Part shown: piece by piece, positions 20,563 to 30,840 of the stretch
Numbering within the stretch: the stretch's first letter is position 1
Layout: every line of letters starts with the position of its first letter
Assembly: GCA_034440615.1 (NCBI GenBank)
Contig: JAOTOM010003996.1
Coordinates: 1 to 64,000 of the forward strand
Origin: Ashinkailepas kermadecensis
Taxonomy: Eukaryota > Arthropoda > Thecostraca > Neolepadidae
Direction: 5' to 3'
Length of the DNA: 64,000 nucleotides
The notes under the pieces: generated by a model
Databases searched by the model: none
Seen by the model: only the letters and a program-made list of their open reading frames with translations
What the model was told of the DNA's origin: nothing
Program-made: the position numbers and the translations under genes

Positions 20563-21209
20563 TATGTCTTGAAACCCCCAAAAACGTTAACATTGTTCGA
20601 GCAAGTGTTGGTAAGGTTGTCGTTTCACTGTTTGGTCTCCTACTTTATGTGCATAGGCGCATCGAAGGGAGTGCTGCGACCCGGCCTCCTCTTGGTTTAA
20701 AAAATAACAAAAATGTGAGGTTTCGGAACCTGAAGGTGGCCGAAACCTTGGGCCGGGTTGTTTGGGATGTCAGATCAGGTCAGGTCGTTCCCCCAGACAA
20801 ATGCAAGCCTGTGACCGTTACGACCGAAGCACACGCTAGCGAACCCGACGGCGGCAACCGAGGCCTGCTTATTGATCGAACATTTTGTAAAGAGATACGG
20901 AAAACTTTCAAACAAAGGCAATCCACCCAGCTTAACCATGCGTTTTCCTACAAACGAGGGGTTCTTACGAAATATATATAGTGGGATAGCATGACATTGT
21001 GATGTTACATGAAGGTCGTGAGATACGAAAGCGAATGGCAATATCACTGTCAATACTACTTCCGTCTTCAGACGACTACTGCTATGGAAACTGACCCTGG
21101 AAACATCAGATTATCCCGATGCCCCGATGTTTGTTGGATGGTGCCAGGGTTAGAAAAACAGATGATTTCTGGATGTTTGGCATCCAGAAGGTTATGCTCT
21201 CCAGTAAGT

Positions 21210-21408
21210 TTTCCTCCCATTTTCTATCATTTGGAGATTGAATGGTGCTGTTTGACAATGAACTGCTCTGTGAGAAAGTGTTCAAAATGCATGGGAAGGT
21301 GCAGACTGAGTTAAAGTTACAGGTTTGAGGAAACAATTCCTCTTCGTATTCAATGAGCCAATGATTTTCCTCTCCACATCCAAAATTACAAAGCAGGCAC
21401 CCATGCCC
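21210..21408 (+). repeat. Dispersed repeat family A, copy 2
   Basis: Diverged copy of 15-205, in the same orientation, inside SNRNP25 intron 1. It ends close to the CCTGA run that precedes exon 2. Confidence 0.6.
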
Positions 21409-21415
21409 TACAGCT

Positions 21416-21451
21416 GCTGACCTGACCTGACCTGACCTGACCTGTCGCCAG
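21416..21451 (+). promoter_or_regulatory. SNRNP25: CCTGA run and 3' splice site of SNRNP25 exon 2
   Basis: Five consecutive CCTGA pentamers (each giving CTGAC, a fit to the branch-point consensus) run directly into CCTGTCGCCAG at the acceptor. The pyrimidine tract is weak, so the pentamers may supply the branch point. Confidence 0.45.
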
Positions 21452-21532
21452 CTAACCCGGGTCATCGTGGAGCGGACCGCCACTGTGCGTGACCTCAAGA
21501 CGGCCCTGCGCAGTACCGTCGAATTGGAGCAG
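21452..21532 (+). CDS. SNRNP25: U11/U12 snRNP 25 kDa protein, exon 2
   Basis: 27 codons: LTRVIVERTATVRDLKTALR, then STVELEQ. They match the SNRNP25 segment ..VVVV..ATV.DLKKAI...V.L.Q. Both boundaries are phase 0 (acceptor CGCCAG|CTA, donor GAGCAG|GTGAGG). A SINE starts about 11 bp downstream of the donor. Confidence 0.9.
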
Positions 21533-21543
21533 GTGAGGTTCGG

Positions 21544-21704
21544 TTGGGGGGGGCGAGTGGTCTAGGGGTAAGATGCTCGTCTCACAATCGAAAGATCGTG
21601 GGTTCGAGTCTCACCTGTCGCTACTCTTCGCCCGCGACCAATCGGCGTGAGAAATTGGCGACGCTACATGACTCAACGGTCGACGTGTCGTAAAACCAAT
21701 AACT
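21544..21704 (+). mobile_element. tRNA-derived SINE, family 1, copy 3 (SNRNP25 intron 2)
   Basis: The head GTGGTCTAGGGGTAAGATGC, B box GGTTCGAGTCTC and tail GTCGACGTGTCGTAAAACCA are all intact. Flanking words GAGGTTCGG (21535) and GAGGTTTGG (21709) may be a mutated target duplication. If so, the duplication includes bases +3 onward of the exon 2 donor. Confidence 0.85.
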
Positions 21705-21976
21705 ACTGGAGGTTTGGGTAGGTGCGACCTGGTTTGATTCCCACAGTGGGATATTTCATTTTTAACCTGCAATTCGTTTTTTAAAACTCGGATACTCGGA
21801 GTAATCTAAATATAAATCGGAGTAATCTAAAACTCGTAGTAATCTCCATTTAAATATGTAAATCCATACGCTACCAGATTTAGAGAAGGACACGTATCGC
21901 GCTTTGCCGAGTCGCTCTCCAGTGTGTTGGGTGCAGGCTGGGCGGCGCCGTGACAGTTTGCCGTGTTGGCCGTCAG

Positions 21977-22405
21977 GAGCGCGAGTGTCGCCGCCGGAAG
22001 CTCAGCTGGCGGTACGTGTGGCGCGCCAACTGGCTGTGTTTCGGCGGCCGCCAGCTGAAGGACGACGACGCTCGACTGTCAGAGCTGGGGCTGACCAACA
22101 AGAGCGAGGTGTGCTTCGTGCCGCGGATACGCGCCAAGCGTGGCCAGGTGGCCGAAGAGCCCGACTGGGGGACAAAAGGGGGTGCTTCGTCCCGGGGATA
22201 CGCCCAAAGGGGAGGGGAAAGGGCGGGCAGGTGCAGTGACGACGCCGCTGAAGGACGACGACGCCCGACTGTCGGAGCTGGGGCTGACCAACAAGAGCGA
22301 GGTGTGCTTCGTGCCGCGGATACGCGCCAAGCGTGGCCAGCTGGCCAAAAAGGGCGGGCAGGTGCAGTGACGACGCCGCTGACGGGCGCTTGCATCGCTA
22401 AATAA
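21977..22405 (+). CDS. SNRNP25: U11/U12 snRNP 25 kDa protein, exon 3 (with duplicated 3' part)
   Basis: Acceptor GGCCGTCAG|GAG, phase 0. The frame reads ERECRRRKLSWRYVWRANWL, then LKDDDARLSELGL and NKSEVCFVPRIRAKRGQ. This matches the family C-terminus (ISW.YVWR.....GEKL.ED...L...GIRN.DEVSFIKK). Conserved sequence ends near 22140. The frame then runs on through a second, out-of-frame copy of the same exon part and stops at TAA 22403-22405, adding about 85 residues unlike the family. Copy 2, in its own frame, would end ...RAKRGQLAKKGGQVQ at TGA near 22370, which looks more like a natural C-terminus. The true end is uncertain. Confidence 0.75.
   Translation, partial: ERECRRRKLSWRYVWRANWLCFGGRQLKDDDARLSELGLTNKSEVCFVPRIRAKRGQVAEEPDWGTKGGASSRGYAQRGGERAGRCSDDAAEGRRRPTVGAGADQQERGVLRAADTRQAWPAGQKGRAGAVTTPLTGACIAK
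22055..22381 (+). repeat. Tandem duplication within SNRNP25 exon 3
   Basis: 22055-22247 (193 bp) and 22248-22381 (134 bp) both start CTGAAGGACGACGACGC and end GGGCGGGCAGGTGCAGTGAC+GACGCCG. Copy 1 has about 59 extra bases, themselves a partial repeat of GTGCTTCGT.CCG.GGATACG. The 193-bp offset is not a multiple of 3. Confidence 0.85.
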
Positions 22406-22645
22406 TCGCAAAGTGTAGTGATTGCGTCACTGAAGGACGGTAAGGTGTGACGTTTGCATTGCTAAATAATGCCAAAGTGTAGTGATGACGTTACTGAATG
22501 GTGGCTAGATGCGACGTTTGCATCGCTAAAGGACCAGATATAGTGATGACTTCACTGCAGAGTGACAATATGCGGTGTGATGATAGCATCGCGGAAGGCT
22601 GCTAAGTGTAGTGATGACGTCACCGGGAGGCGAAAGGTGTGGTGA
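22382..22645 (+). repeat. About 65-75-bp tandem repeats (TAGTGATGACGTCACTG)
   Basis: Four diverged units contain GACGTTTGCATCGCTAAA, then AAGTGTAGTGATGACGTCAC, then TG...GG. Each has a TGACGTCA-like word, the CRE/ATF consensus. They follow directly on SNRNP25. Confidence 0.65.
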
Positions 22646-23039
22646 CGGCACAGACAGGGTTGAATATATATTTGGAGATCCTTGACGTGGAGAAGAAAAA
22701 GATCATCGCATTTTGAGATGGGGGTATACGTGAATTTCTCTTTGTCATAGTTTAGTTTTGTCCTTGCCAGCCCATTTTGGGCATTATAACAGCAATCAGT
22801 AAGTCAGCAGTCACCATTCACCATTCACCATTTACCTCCCAGCACAAGTGAGGTGAGAACAATTTTCTGAAGAACCCAATGATTGGGATAACACATTTCG
22901 GCAGAGCTTATTTTTGTCCCACCCTGGTCACAGACGGGTGACCAAGCGCTGTCGTGATGTAGCTGAAAGCTGACCAGGTTAGTTGATGTCATTTGCTGAC
23001 GTCATTAAACCCTGGAGCTATTTATAAACGGTTGGCGTG

Positions 23040-23500
23040 ACTCTAGGTATCTCTGTGTTTCGGGTTCGGGGCTGGCATCGAGAAGTTTTCAACACAAGCA
23101 AAACAAATCCGAACAATTCAGTAGCAAAGTGTCCTGGCAAGCTGTCACATTAGGGGGTGGATGGGGACGCGGTCGCCAAACGGTTAGCGTGTCTGTCTCG
23201 TTATCTCTGTGTCTTGGGTTCGAGGATGGCATCGACAAGGATTGGTTTCTAAACAAATCCGAAGAATTCAGCGCGAAAATGTCCTGGCGATCTGCGCCGT
23301 CAAGAGGTGGCTGAAGCGGCGATGGCCAAACTGCTATGGTGTCTCTCGTCTCGAGTTCGAGGATGGCATCGAGAAGGACCGGTTTAAAAGCAAGCAAAAC
23401 AAATCCGGAGAATTGAACAGCAAGATGTATTCTGGCATCGAGAAGAGCCAGTTTAAAAGCAAGCAAAACAAATCCGGATAATTCAGCAGCAAGATGTACT
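23040..23500 (+). repeat. Tandem repeats with a tRNA-like core (about 120 bp units)
   Basis: Three to four units of GGTTCGAGGATGGCATCGA, then GAAGGATYGGTTTMWAAGCAA and ACAAATCCGRAGAATTCAGC. The unit at 23160-23235 has A- and B-box-like words (GGTCGCCAAACGGTTAGCG, then TGGGTTCGAGGA), so the family may descend from a tRNA-like SINE. Later units lose these words. Confidence 0.55.
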
Positions 23501-23596
23501 CTGAAATAAAAAGCTAGAAAAAGGAATTCCGGTTTGATACGTGTGGAGCTCTTCGAGCAGTACTCTGAAAGAAACTCACGAGTAAATATATTACGC

Positions 23597-23970
23597 CTCG
23601 GGGCCAATACGGGCTGCAGTACCCCGCAGTGGGGTCAGCCTCGGGGCCAATACGGGCCGCAGTACCCCGCAGTGGGGTCAGCCTCGGGGCCAATACGGGC
23701 CGCAGTGCCCCGCAGTGGGGTCAGCCTCGGGGCCAATACGGGCCGCAGTGCCCCGCAGTGGGGTCAGCCTCGGGGCCAATACGGGCCGCAGTGCCCCGCA
23801 GTGGGGTCAGCCTCGGGGCCAATACGGGCTGCAGTACCCCGCAGTGGGGTCAGCCTCGGGGCCAATACGGGCTGCAGTGCCCCGCAGTGGGGTCAGCCTC
23901 GGGGCCAATACGGGCCGCAGTACCCCGCAGTGGGGTCAGCCTCGGGGCCAATACGGGCGGCAGTGCCAAG
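23597..23970 (+). repeat. 43-bp minisatellite, about 8.7 units
   Basis: The unit is GGGGCCAATACGGGCYGCAG+TRCCCCGCAGTGGGGTCAGC+CTC. Units are near-identical, differing mainly at two C/T or A/G sites. The Gly/Ala/Pro-rich open frames here arise because 43 bp repeats cycle through all frames; there is no gene. Confidence 0.95.
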
Positions 23971-24435
23971 CAGCTGCCAATCGTCACGGCTTCGGGGCGG
24001 CGGCCCACAAACACAAAGGGAAAATATTCCGCAAACACCAATGCTAGTGTTTTCGGAGCGAGGGACACGTCTGCTCCCCCTCAAGAGCTCACGATTGAGA
24101 GCTCCGCCGTCTGCGCCCGCTCAATGGCGTTGCCATACGTTCTGCGAAGTTATTCATGAGCAATACAAGTTGCCTACTAAACAAACAGCTACATGCATTT
24201 TCGGATACGTTTTAAGCCAATAACAGATGATTACCCAAACAAACTACCAGCAAACATCGAGGGGGAGAGTTATTTTTGTCGGCGTGCCGGACCATAAAGA
24301 TCATTTGCGACGCCTTGCAACCGTTGACTTCCAATGACTGGTTCAAATACTTCGTTACCTACAAATTATCCTAGGAGAAATCCTCCTAGAATTCAACAGC
24401 TGACTAGCAAATTGAGCTGCATTACCGACGCATTC

Positions 24436-24462
24436 GTTGTGCCCCCAAACTCCAAATGACAA
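24436..24462 (+). repeat. Shared 3'-tail motif, degenerate
   Basis: GCATTCGTTGTGCCCCCAAA followed by CTCCAAATGAC. A weak match to the motif at 4944 and 20425. Confidence 0.35.
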
Positions 24463-24739
24463 ATTGGCAGACATGGCGTGAACAACGCTCACAATTATCG
24501 ACACTCTTTCAGCTCAAACAGCTGACGCCAATACGTACATGGCAGCGACGCCAAACGGGCTCGCCGGTACTACCAACCAGGGACGGTCCACATCACGCGC
24601 TAGGCCCCAAACGCATCTCTATCGACTACACTCTTTCTTGCTTACAAGAAAGCAGTGTCCTGAAGTTCTGCAGTGTACCGAATAATGTACATGCACCTCA
24701 CGACCAGCTGCAATGTGCCGGACAATTGCTTCCAACTCA

Positions 24740-25706
24740 CAACCGACTCGCGTGTTCCATGGGTCGCCAGAAGCAAAATTTCGGAAAAAAATTACGAGTT
24801 AAAAAAATCCACTGAATATGACATACCCGCAGACTTCTGACAGACCCGCGAACATCATCAATTCATGCCTTCGCATGATCAGCTTCACCGGAGTAAAACT
24901 GAAATTCGTGTATTTTTTCAAGCCGAAAAAGCCGCTTTGTAACTAAAATTACAGCGGAAAATTGTACTTGTCATGCATAACAGCGCCCAGGCCGCCGGAT
25001 ATCTTGGATAATTTAGGTCGTCGAGTTATCACATTAACTGGCGTTCAGACTTGCGTGTTCATTATGTCGCCAGAAGCCACATTTCGAAATAATAACGAGT
25101 GGAAATATTTCGACCAAAAATATCAGATGATTCGGACAGACCCGCGAGCGTCGACATTTTATGCCTTCGCATGATCACCTTGACCGGAGTAAAACTTAGG
25201 GTTCGTGCATTCCTGGGGACGAAAAAAAACGCTTTAAAAAAATGCAATGAAAACATCTACTTGCCATTCATTATAGGCCTTCCCCGCAATCATTTTTCCA
25301 TATTTTAATCTTCCTATCATCACCTTAACTTTTTTCAGACGTTCAGACACGCGTGTTCCATGTGTCGCCAGAAGGCGCACTTCCAAAAAATTGCCAGTTA
25401 AAATATTTCGACTGAAAATGTCATAGATGCTTCCGGAAAACTCGCCAGCAGCGCGTGCATGCAAATTGGCGCATGGTCAGCTTCACCGGAATACAACTTA
25501 GGATGCGTGTATTTTTTTTAGCCGAAATTGCAGGTTTTTAACAAAAACTACAGTGAAATAATCGTACCTGCCATGCACATTACACCCTGGCCGCGGGAAA
25601 TCTTCGATAATTTAGGACTTTTTATAATCACCTTAACCGACCCACGTTCAGACTCGCGTGATTCATGTGCCGGCAGAAGCCTCTGTTGAAAAGAAACGAG
25701 TTAATA
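24740..25706 (+). repeat. Satellite of roughly 300-bp units, left part
   Basis: Repeated phrases in fixed order: GAAAATTGTACTTGCCATGC, ATCTTGGATAATTTAGG, CGTTCAGACTCGCGTGTTCC, ATGTGTCGCCAGAAGCCAC, GTTAAAATATTTCGACTGAA and CTTCGCATGATCAGCTTCAC. Three or more units. The array resumes in the same unit and orientation at 34901, after the 9.19 kb inserted element. Confidence 0.8.
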
Positions 25707-25724
25707 TACACTGAGAGAAAAGTT

Positions 25725-26180
25725 TACTCCCTTTTGGGAGTTTTGGGGAGTTGTCTATTTGTCCGCCCCAAAACACCCTCGAGCTATTCCCACTTATTCC
25801 CCCATAGAATCCCCATCAGTATTCCAGACTACTCCACCTGTAACCCCCTTGCACACTGGCATACCCCCTTATAAGCTCCTCATTACTCCCATTGGAGCTC
25901 TCCATGACACGGTCTACTCCCCTCATAACCCCCCATTACTCCAGAATACTCCTCCTGTGAATTCCCCATTATTTGGGACTTCTCCCTTCCAAAATGTCCC
26001 ACTACTCCAGAACACACCCCTCGCACCAGTTTACTCTCCTCAGAAACTCTCCATTGCACCCACCTGCTACCCTCGGAAATTCCTCATTACACCAGTTTAT
26101 TCCCCTCGTAAGCTCCCCAATGCTCCCCGGAATTTCCTCATCCACCCGCACCACCCCCAATTGAAACCATCCCTGGGCAG
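25725..26180. repeat. CT-rich subterminal repeats (CTCCCCATTACTCC)
   Basis: The words CTCCTCATTACTCC, CCCCCCATTACTCC, TACTCCCCTCATAA and CCCATTATTTGGG recur about every 30-40 bp. The right end of the element (34540-34870) has the same type of word on the opposite strand. Pro/Ser-rich frames here are not genes. Confidence 0.55.
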
Positions 26181-26723
26181 CTGCATCATGGTTGCCTTCG
26201 ATACCCCATGGGTACTACCAAAAATTATACATTACTCCACTCAGGAACTCTGCCTGCACTCTCTGATACTCGCATTATGCATTTTATGAACCATATGCTT
26301 GCAACTTCCCAGTACCCCTGGAGATCTACTCTTTCAGGCCCGTTCAATCTTATAACGCGTCTTGGTACTCTCTACTCCAATTATACACGCTACTGCACAC
26401 TTCTTCCCGCGATCATCAAATCCTGCACAACACCCGTAGACGCAGAACATATCACTCAAGTGCTTTATTGGTATTTGACCAAATTGTTGCTAATTCAACA
26501 CCAATTCAACGGAGGCTATAGCACTACCAACTGCAAGGCCACCTCCCTACTGTTGGCTCCGGTGGGCCGTGGACACTTATTGCTCGCAACATCGATCCGA
26601 TTGTCGGGAAGCACAAAAACATACACATTGAACGAAAATGCATTTCTTCGTCGAACTTTGACACAACGACCGCCAATTGAATGCGAATGGCAACGCAACA
26701 CCAGGCTCAGCAGACACGACCGT

Positions 26724-27122
26724 CTACAGGGTCAGGCTGCACACCTCCCTTCTAGCCTCTGCGGTAGGCTCCATATCAGTGATCAGATCCATCACTTTTT
26801 CTCGCATGAACCAAGTTGTGTTTCGCACGCACCTTGATGTTCTCTGATTGAAAATAAAAAAACTTATCGCCCACAGAGGAAGAGCCTCGTTGAGGTTGTC
26901 CGACGAGGTGATCATGCAGCCCTCTACCACCAGGTAGAATTGCTGATCATCCTCATGTATGTGGGGATGTTTCGGAGCGCCTTCGCTGACAATTGCGTCC
27001 GATTCTTTCAGAATCCTGAGCAGAGTCTCCACAGCACCGTCTGCAGAAAAAGCACCATAAGCCCTCGCCCCAACGGAGGCAAAACGCCACCAAAAGGGGG
27101 TTTTGGTGCAGTTTTTTTTCAC
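26724..27122 (-). other. Unassigned open frame, 132 codons
   Basis: The minus-strand frame contains FYLVVEGCMITSSDNLNEAL, then PLWAISFFIFNQRT. I recall the general pattern (..vvEg..i.......al.l...s.yvFN..Y) from uncharacterised repeat-associated animal proteins, but cannot name a domain. The annotated start is not supported by context, the interior of a transposon. It may be an exon remnant carried by the element. Confidence 0.3.
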
Positions 27123-28445
27123 GAACGTGAAAAACGGCGGCGGGCAGCGCGGAAAAAATTGGTTCCACTTCTTCTTGGTGGCTTGTGCATATGGTGTGAA
27201 ATATGTGACAATGGGTCACCTAATGTCAATGACCTGGTTCATGTGAACCGGGATTGTGTTCTAAAATTGTGCATGCCTTAAATTCGCTAAAGCGAGTGAG
27301 TCTGACCAAGCACAGATTTGACAACATACGTGGTTCCACGCAGATGTGTATGATGCCAATGTATCCATTCTCATGGTCATCTGCTAATTACGTCACCAAA
27401 AACATCCAGGTAATGTCTGGCTTGCAATATTGCATGCAAATAAGGTGACTACCCATGCTTGCAGTGCCAAACCAAAATTTAAATTGGAGATTTTGATGGA
27501 TAATAGTCCGCAGATTGCAATAAAAAGGAACCGTTGGACTCAGAGGACACTGCTGCATTGAACTACGAATGTGGGTCAAATCTGTTAACATGGTCAGTCT
27601 CAATCACTTTAGCCCTCGCAAACACTACTCATTCTCCAATCCCATAAGGCACATGGGGGAGGGTTGAGATCTCCGCGTCACATCTCTCCTATTTGAAATA
27701 CAGTTGCAAAACATAAACCAGTGGATTGCTGGCATTTTAGTTATTCAATGATGTCCCATTTGAACTTGAGCAAAGAAGTGACTTTCCAGACACAAACCAA
27801 CAGATTGGCGAAAATGTCATGATAAATGCATTTTACCACACTTAACCTTAGCCTTTTGAAATGATCTGGCATACATCCTATGGAATTTACATGATGCAGC
27901 TCACAAATTGCCACATAATACTGCACATCCACCATTCAGTTGGCATTTGTTATGTGATTTCTATATCCTTTATCCATCTTTACCCTTGTCAACATCTGCA
28001 GTGGGGGGAGGGGAGGGCCTGGCCAACTAAATTTTTCTTGCGTTATTTCGTCCAAGCGTGGATATTGGGCGCGATATACCCTCAATAACAGTCAATAGCT
28101 CCATGACCTGGGGTCACAGCCACCTTACATTTTCAGAGAATCTAGATAAATGATAGAAATGCATGTATTGAAAAGCAGATGGGAGAAAGGCAGCCATTGC
28201 AAAAAAAAAACAGATTGGATTCCTGCCTCCCATAGTTCTGCTGATATTGTCGAAATCCAGCTGGGGTGGCTTTCAGCAGCATACACCTCAGGTACAAACA
28301 TTTGCAACCCAGAACACTTGTTTTGTGAATATTTAAGATACCAACAATCGCACATACGACAACTGCAATTACGAACATCGACAATACCAGCATCTGTATT
28401 TATGCTGTTTTCTTCACACATCTACAGGGCGCTAAATGACCGAAC

Positions 28446-28486
28446 GGAGTCGATGCGCCCTAAAACTCAAATAACCAACCAAACAA
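28446..28486 (+). repeat. Shared LINE/SINE 3'-tail motif
   Basis: GAGTCGATGCGCCCTAAAAC followed by TCAAATAACCAACCAAACAA. A good match to the SINE and I-type LINE tails. No tRNA-like head precedes it, so it is a truncated copy. Confidence 0.6.
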
Positions 28487-28899
28487 ATCACACATCTACT
28501 TACCACGTGGGCAGTCGATTTTTGGCCTGAACTTTGTCCAGCCATGCGTTGAGAGAGGTAGTCGCCGCGTCCTGCGTAGCCTTCTGAGTGATCCTCTCCA
28601 TCTCCAACCAAAGCTGCCAGGTGAAGAAAAAAAACGGAAGGGCAACACAAGGTTAATTTCGCTCATCCGCAGCTACAGCTTCTCTACACGAGGGGAGGAA
28701 CACCAAATATGAACGTCACAAAAGCACGACCGACAAATGCAACATAATGCTAGAAATAAAGAGCTCGTTCCGACATAATGGCGCAACCGCAGCGATGGCC
28801 ATGAGGCACATATAGCAAAAGAAGAGCTGCGCGGGAACTCAGGACTGCAAGTGCCTCTAAGTGCAATCTGTGAAAACTATTGTTGGGTTTTCGGGGAAG

Positions 28900-29230
28900 T
28901 TCAAAACCGGGAAACAAAAATGGTTAATGGCTAGCCATATGGTTAAAGCAACCTAACATATGAGAAAATATTGCAGAAAACAAATTAATGTTTTCACTCA
29001 AACATAGAAGGCTGAGCAGATGTCATCGATATCTTTAAATTTACAGGCAAAAGCTATAAATTAAAGCCAACCATAGCAAGACAGGGCTAAGACAGTCCTT
29101 CTTTACCAACAGGGTAGTTCAACATGGAATCAGCTACCAGACTGCATGATCAGTAGCAGTGCTCTGAACAATGAAAAATTGCATAGGCAAGTACTATAAA
29201 GAGAACTAGTACTTGTTTTTCATTATTCTA
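28900..29230 (+). pseudogene. LINE 3' fragment (reverse transcriptase C-terminal part)
   Basis: Broken frames resemble LTYEE.L....L.FSLK.RR...VIDIF (near 28950-29030) and LLYQQGSSTWNQLPDCMISS (29090-29170), the L.YEERL..L.L.SL..RR.RGDLI and F..R....WN.LP..VV.A blocks at the end of CR1/Jockey-type LINE proteins. A paralogous copy of the second block lies at 33800-34020. Confidence 0.6.
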
Positions 29231-29675
29231 GGGACAGCTAACTGACAATTTGTGTCGTCAATTTGTGTCGTTTTGGAAAATGGGTCGTCAACAACAACCA
29301 TGCATCTCGGTAACCAAGCCAGCTAGCGCATATCTGAGCAATCTGTTGGAATGCTCGGATATGTGCTATAGACCAGGAAAGTCCTAGACCAGGGCTTTCC
29401 TGGTCTAGGCCTTGGTGACCACATAACAATATAATTCAACTTGAAATGTTGAAGGAAAGAAAATGTGTACCATCTTAGAATGGTACCAGATTTAAACATA
29501 GTTAATTTTGTTCAAATACAAGAGGAAATTGGTGCTGCAAATCTTAACAGGCGAATTGAAGGAAATATGGTAGGGCAAGCATGGGAGCACCCCTTAAAAA
29601 TGCTGAAAGATAGCTTAAAAATGTCCCTGAAAATTTTGCAAAGAAGAGTATTCACATGCATTTTGAAGCTCTCAG

Positions 29676-29800
29676 ATTGGTTGGTTATTGGTTTTCAACC
29701 CCGCCGCCCTTTGATTTATTTAGCCCCCCCACTCCCCCCCCCGATTGGGCCGGGGGGGAAAAAAAGCCCCAGGAGAGACCCCCCAAAATTACAAAGAGAC
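29676..29800 (-). mobile_element. SINE family 1 copy 4, homopolymer-distorted
   Basis: 29679-29696 (GGTTGGTTATTGGTTTT) is the exact reverse complement of the SINE tail. The next 90 bp follow the SINE body base by base but with runs (expected GTTGAGTCATGTAGCG, seen CTTTGATTTATTTAGCC; expected GATTGGTCGCGGGCGAAGAG, seen GATTGGGCCGGGGGGGAAAA). This copy has been converted into neighbour-copying homopolymers, most easily explained by a poor consensus of the assembly. Confidence 0.65.
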
Positions 29801-30170
29801 AAAGATGTTATGGTCAATAAACGTGTCAACTGGCCAGAAGACTTGAATAATTTCAAAGTGTGCCAAAACTCTTTCAGAAATAAGATGAACACTGAAATTC
29901 GATTTGAAAGAAATGAAAACAGACACAGCAAAGAAAACCCAAAAGTTTACTGGAACTACATCAACATAAGGCAACACAACATTAACCAGAATTAGTGTTA
30001 AGGAGCTAAGGGATGCAGACATAACAGCCAAAACAGATAGAGAGAAACCTGAGGTCCTAAACTCTTTCTTTGATAGTGTGTTTTCTTGCAACAGGGGTCC
30101 AGCTGTGAAGGGGGTGGCATAATGTTGTATGAGAGTAGCACATCTAGTGCACAGATAGTAGCAGACATGA
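29801..30170 (+). pseudogene. LINE pre-reverse-transcriptase fragment
   Basis: The frame gives VNWPEDLNNFKVCQNSFRNK, then MNTEIRFERNE..., then KENPKVYWNYINIRQ. This resembles the linker between endonuclease and reverse transcriptase of CR1/L2-type LINEs (..NK...EIR.A......K.NPK.FW.YI). Another frame follows with KPEVLNSFFDSVFSC (..KA..LN.FF.SVF). Broken by stops. Confidence 0.6.
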
Positions 30171-30840
30171 TAACAAATGCATCTGTATAATATATCTGGC
30201 TTGATGTTGCTGAGGGAAAAGGCAACAACAAATTGAGAACAGAAGCCTTTTACCAACCAGGAAAATTACCTCAAGATAGACAACTTCAGATTGACAACTT
30301 GGTTTGCAAAGAAATCAGAATAAATATCCAGAGACAATGTCATATTATTGGTGGCTTCAACCTAAAGGGGTATTGAAATATTGGTGTTGGCTCCCCAGAA
30401 TGTAAAATATTTCGAAAATGACTTGAAAAGAACATTTTCTTACACCAGTTTGTACCTGAGCTGACAAGACATGGCTCATTTCCATGCATTTTTTATCAGC
30501 CTAAAGTGATTATCTCAAGATATGACTATAGGGGGAAAAGTAACCATAGCATAGTGAAGTTCAAAGGACAAGTCGCAGGTAGAAACAATGGTAATCTGTC
30601 AAAGCTTCCAAACATTAGCAGGATGGACATTGACAGCGAATGTTTGCTTTAAGTACCACAAGATGGAAATACAAATTATGCAATTTGAATGCCTGTGAAA
30701 AATTGGAAAATTTTTAGTTTCACCTAAGGGAAATTCAGATGAGATACATGCCCCCAAAAGGCCCAAAAGAAAGAAAGAAAGGGAACTCAGCATTGCTTAC
30801 AGCAGATCTGAGATGACCAATCAGTGCAAACAAGATACAT
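30171..30840 (+). pseudogene. LINE endonuclease fragment
   Basis: Broken frames show QCHIIGGFNLKGY (the (I)GDFN motif of apurinic-type endonucleases with D replaced by G), then FLHQFVPELTRHGS (FL.Q.V...TR) and DYRGKSNHSIVKF (..SDH..V). In an intact element this domain precedes the fragment at 29801, so the order is rearranged and at least two copies are present. Confidence 0.6.

Larger units (their letters stand above)
19611..21451 (+). other. SNRNP25: SNRNP25 intron 1
   Basis: GT-AG intron of 1841 bp. It contains a CTAATGGCTACTT short tandem repeat (20495-20560), a shared 3'-tail motif (20425-20452), dispersed family A copy 2 (21210-21408) and five CCTGA units just before the acceptor. No independent gene was seen in it. 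Confidence 0.6.

Noticed and set aside
23534..24223. 229-codon Gly/Pro/Gln-rich frame and overlapping ones
   Set aside because: Generated by the 43-bp minisatellite; the same peptide appears in three frames.
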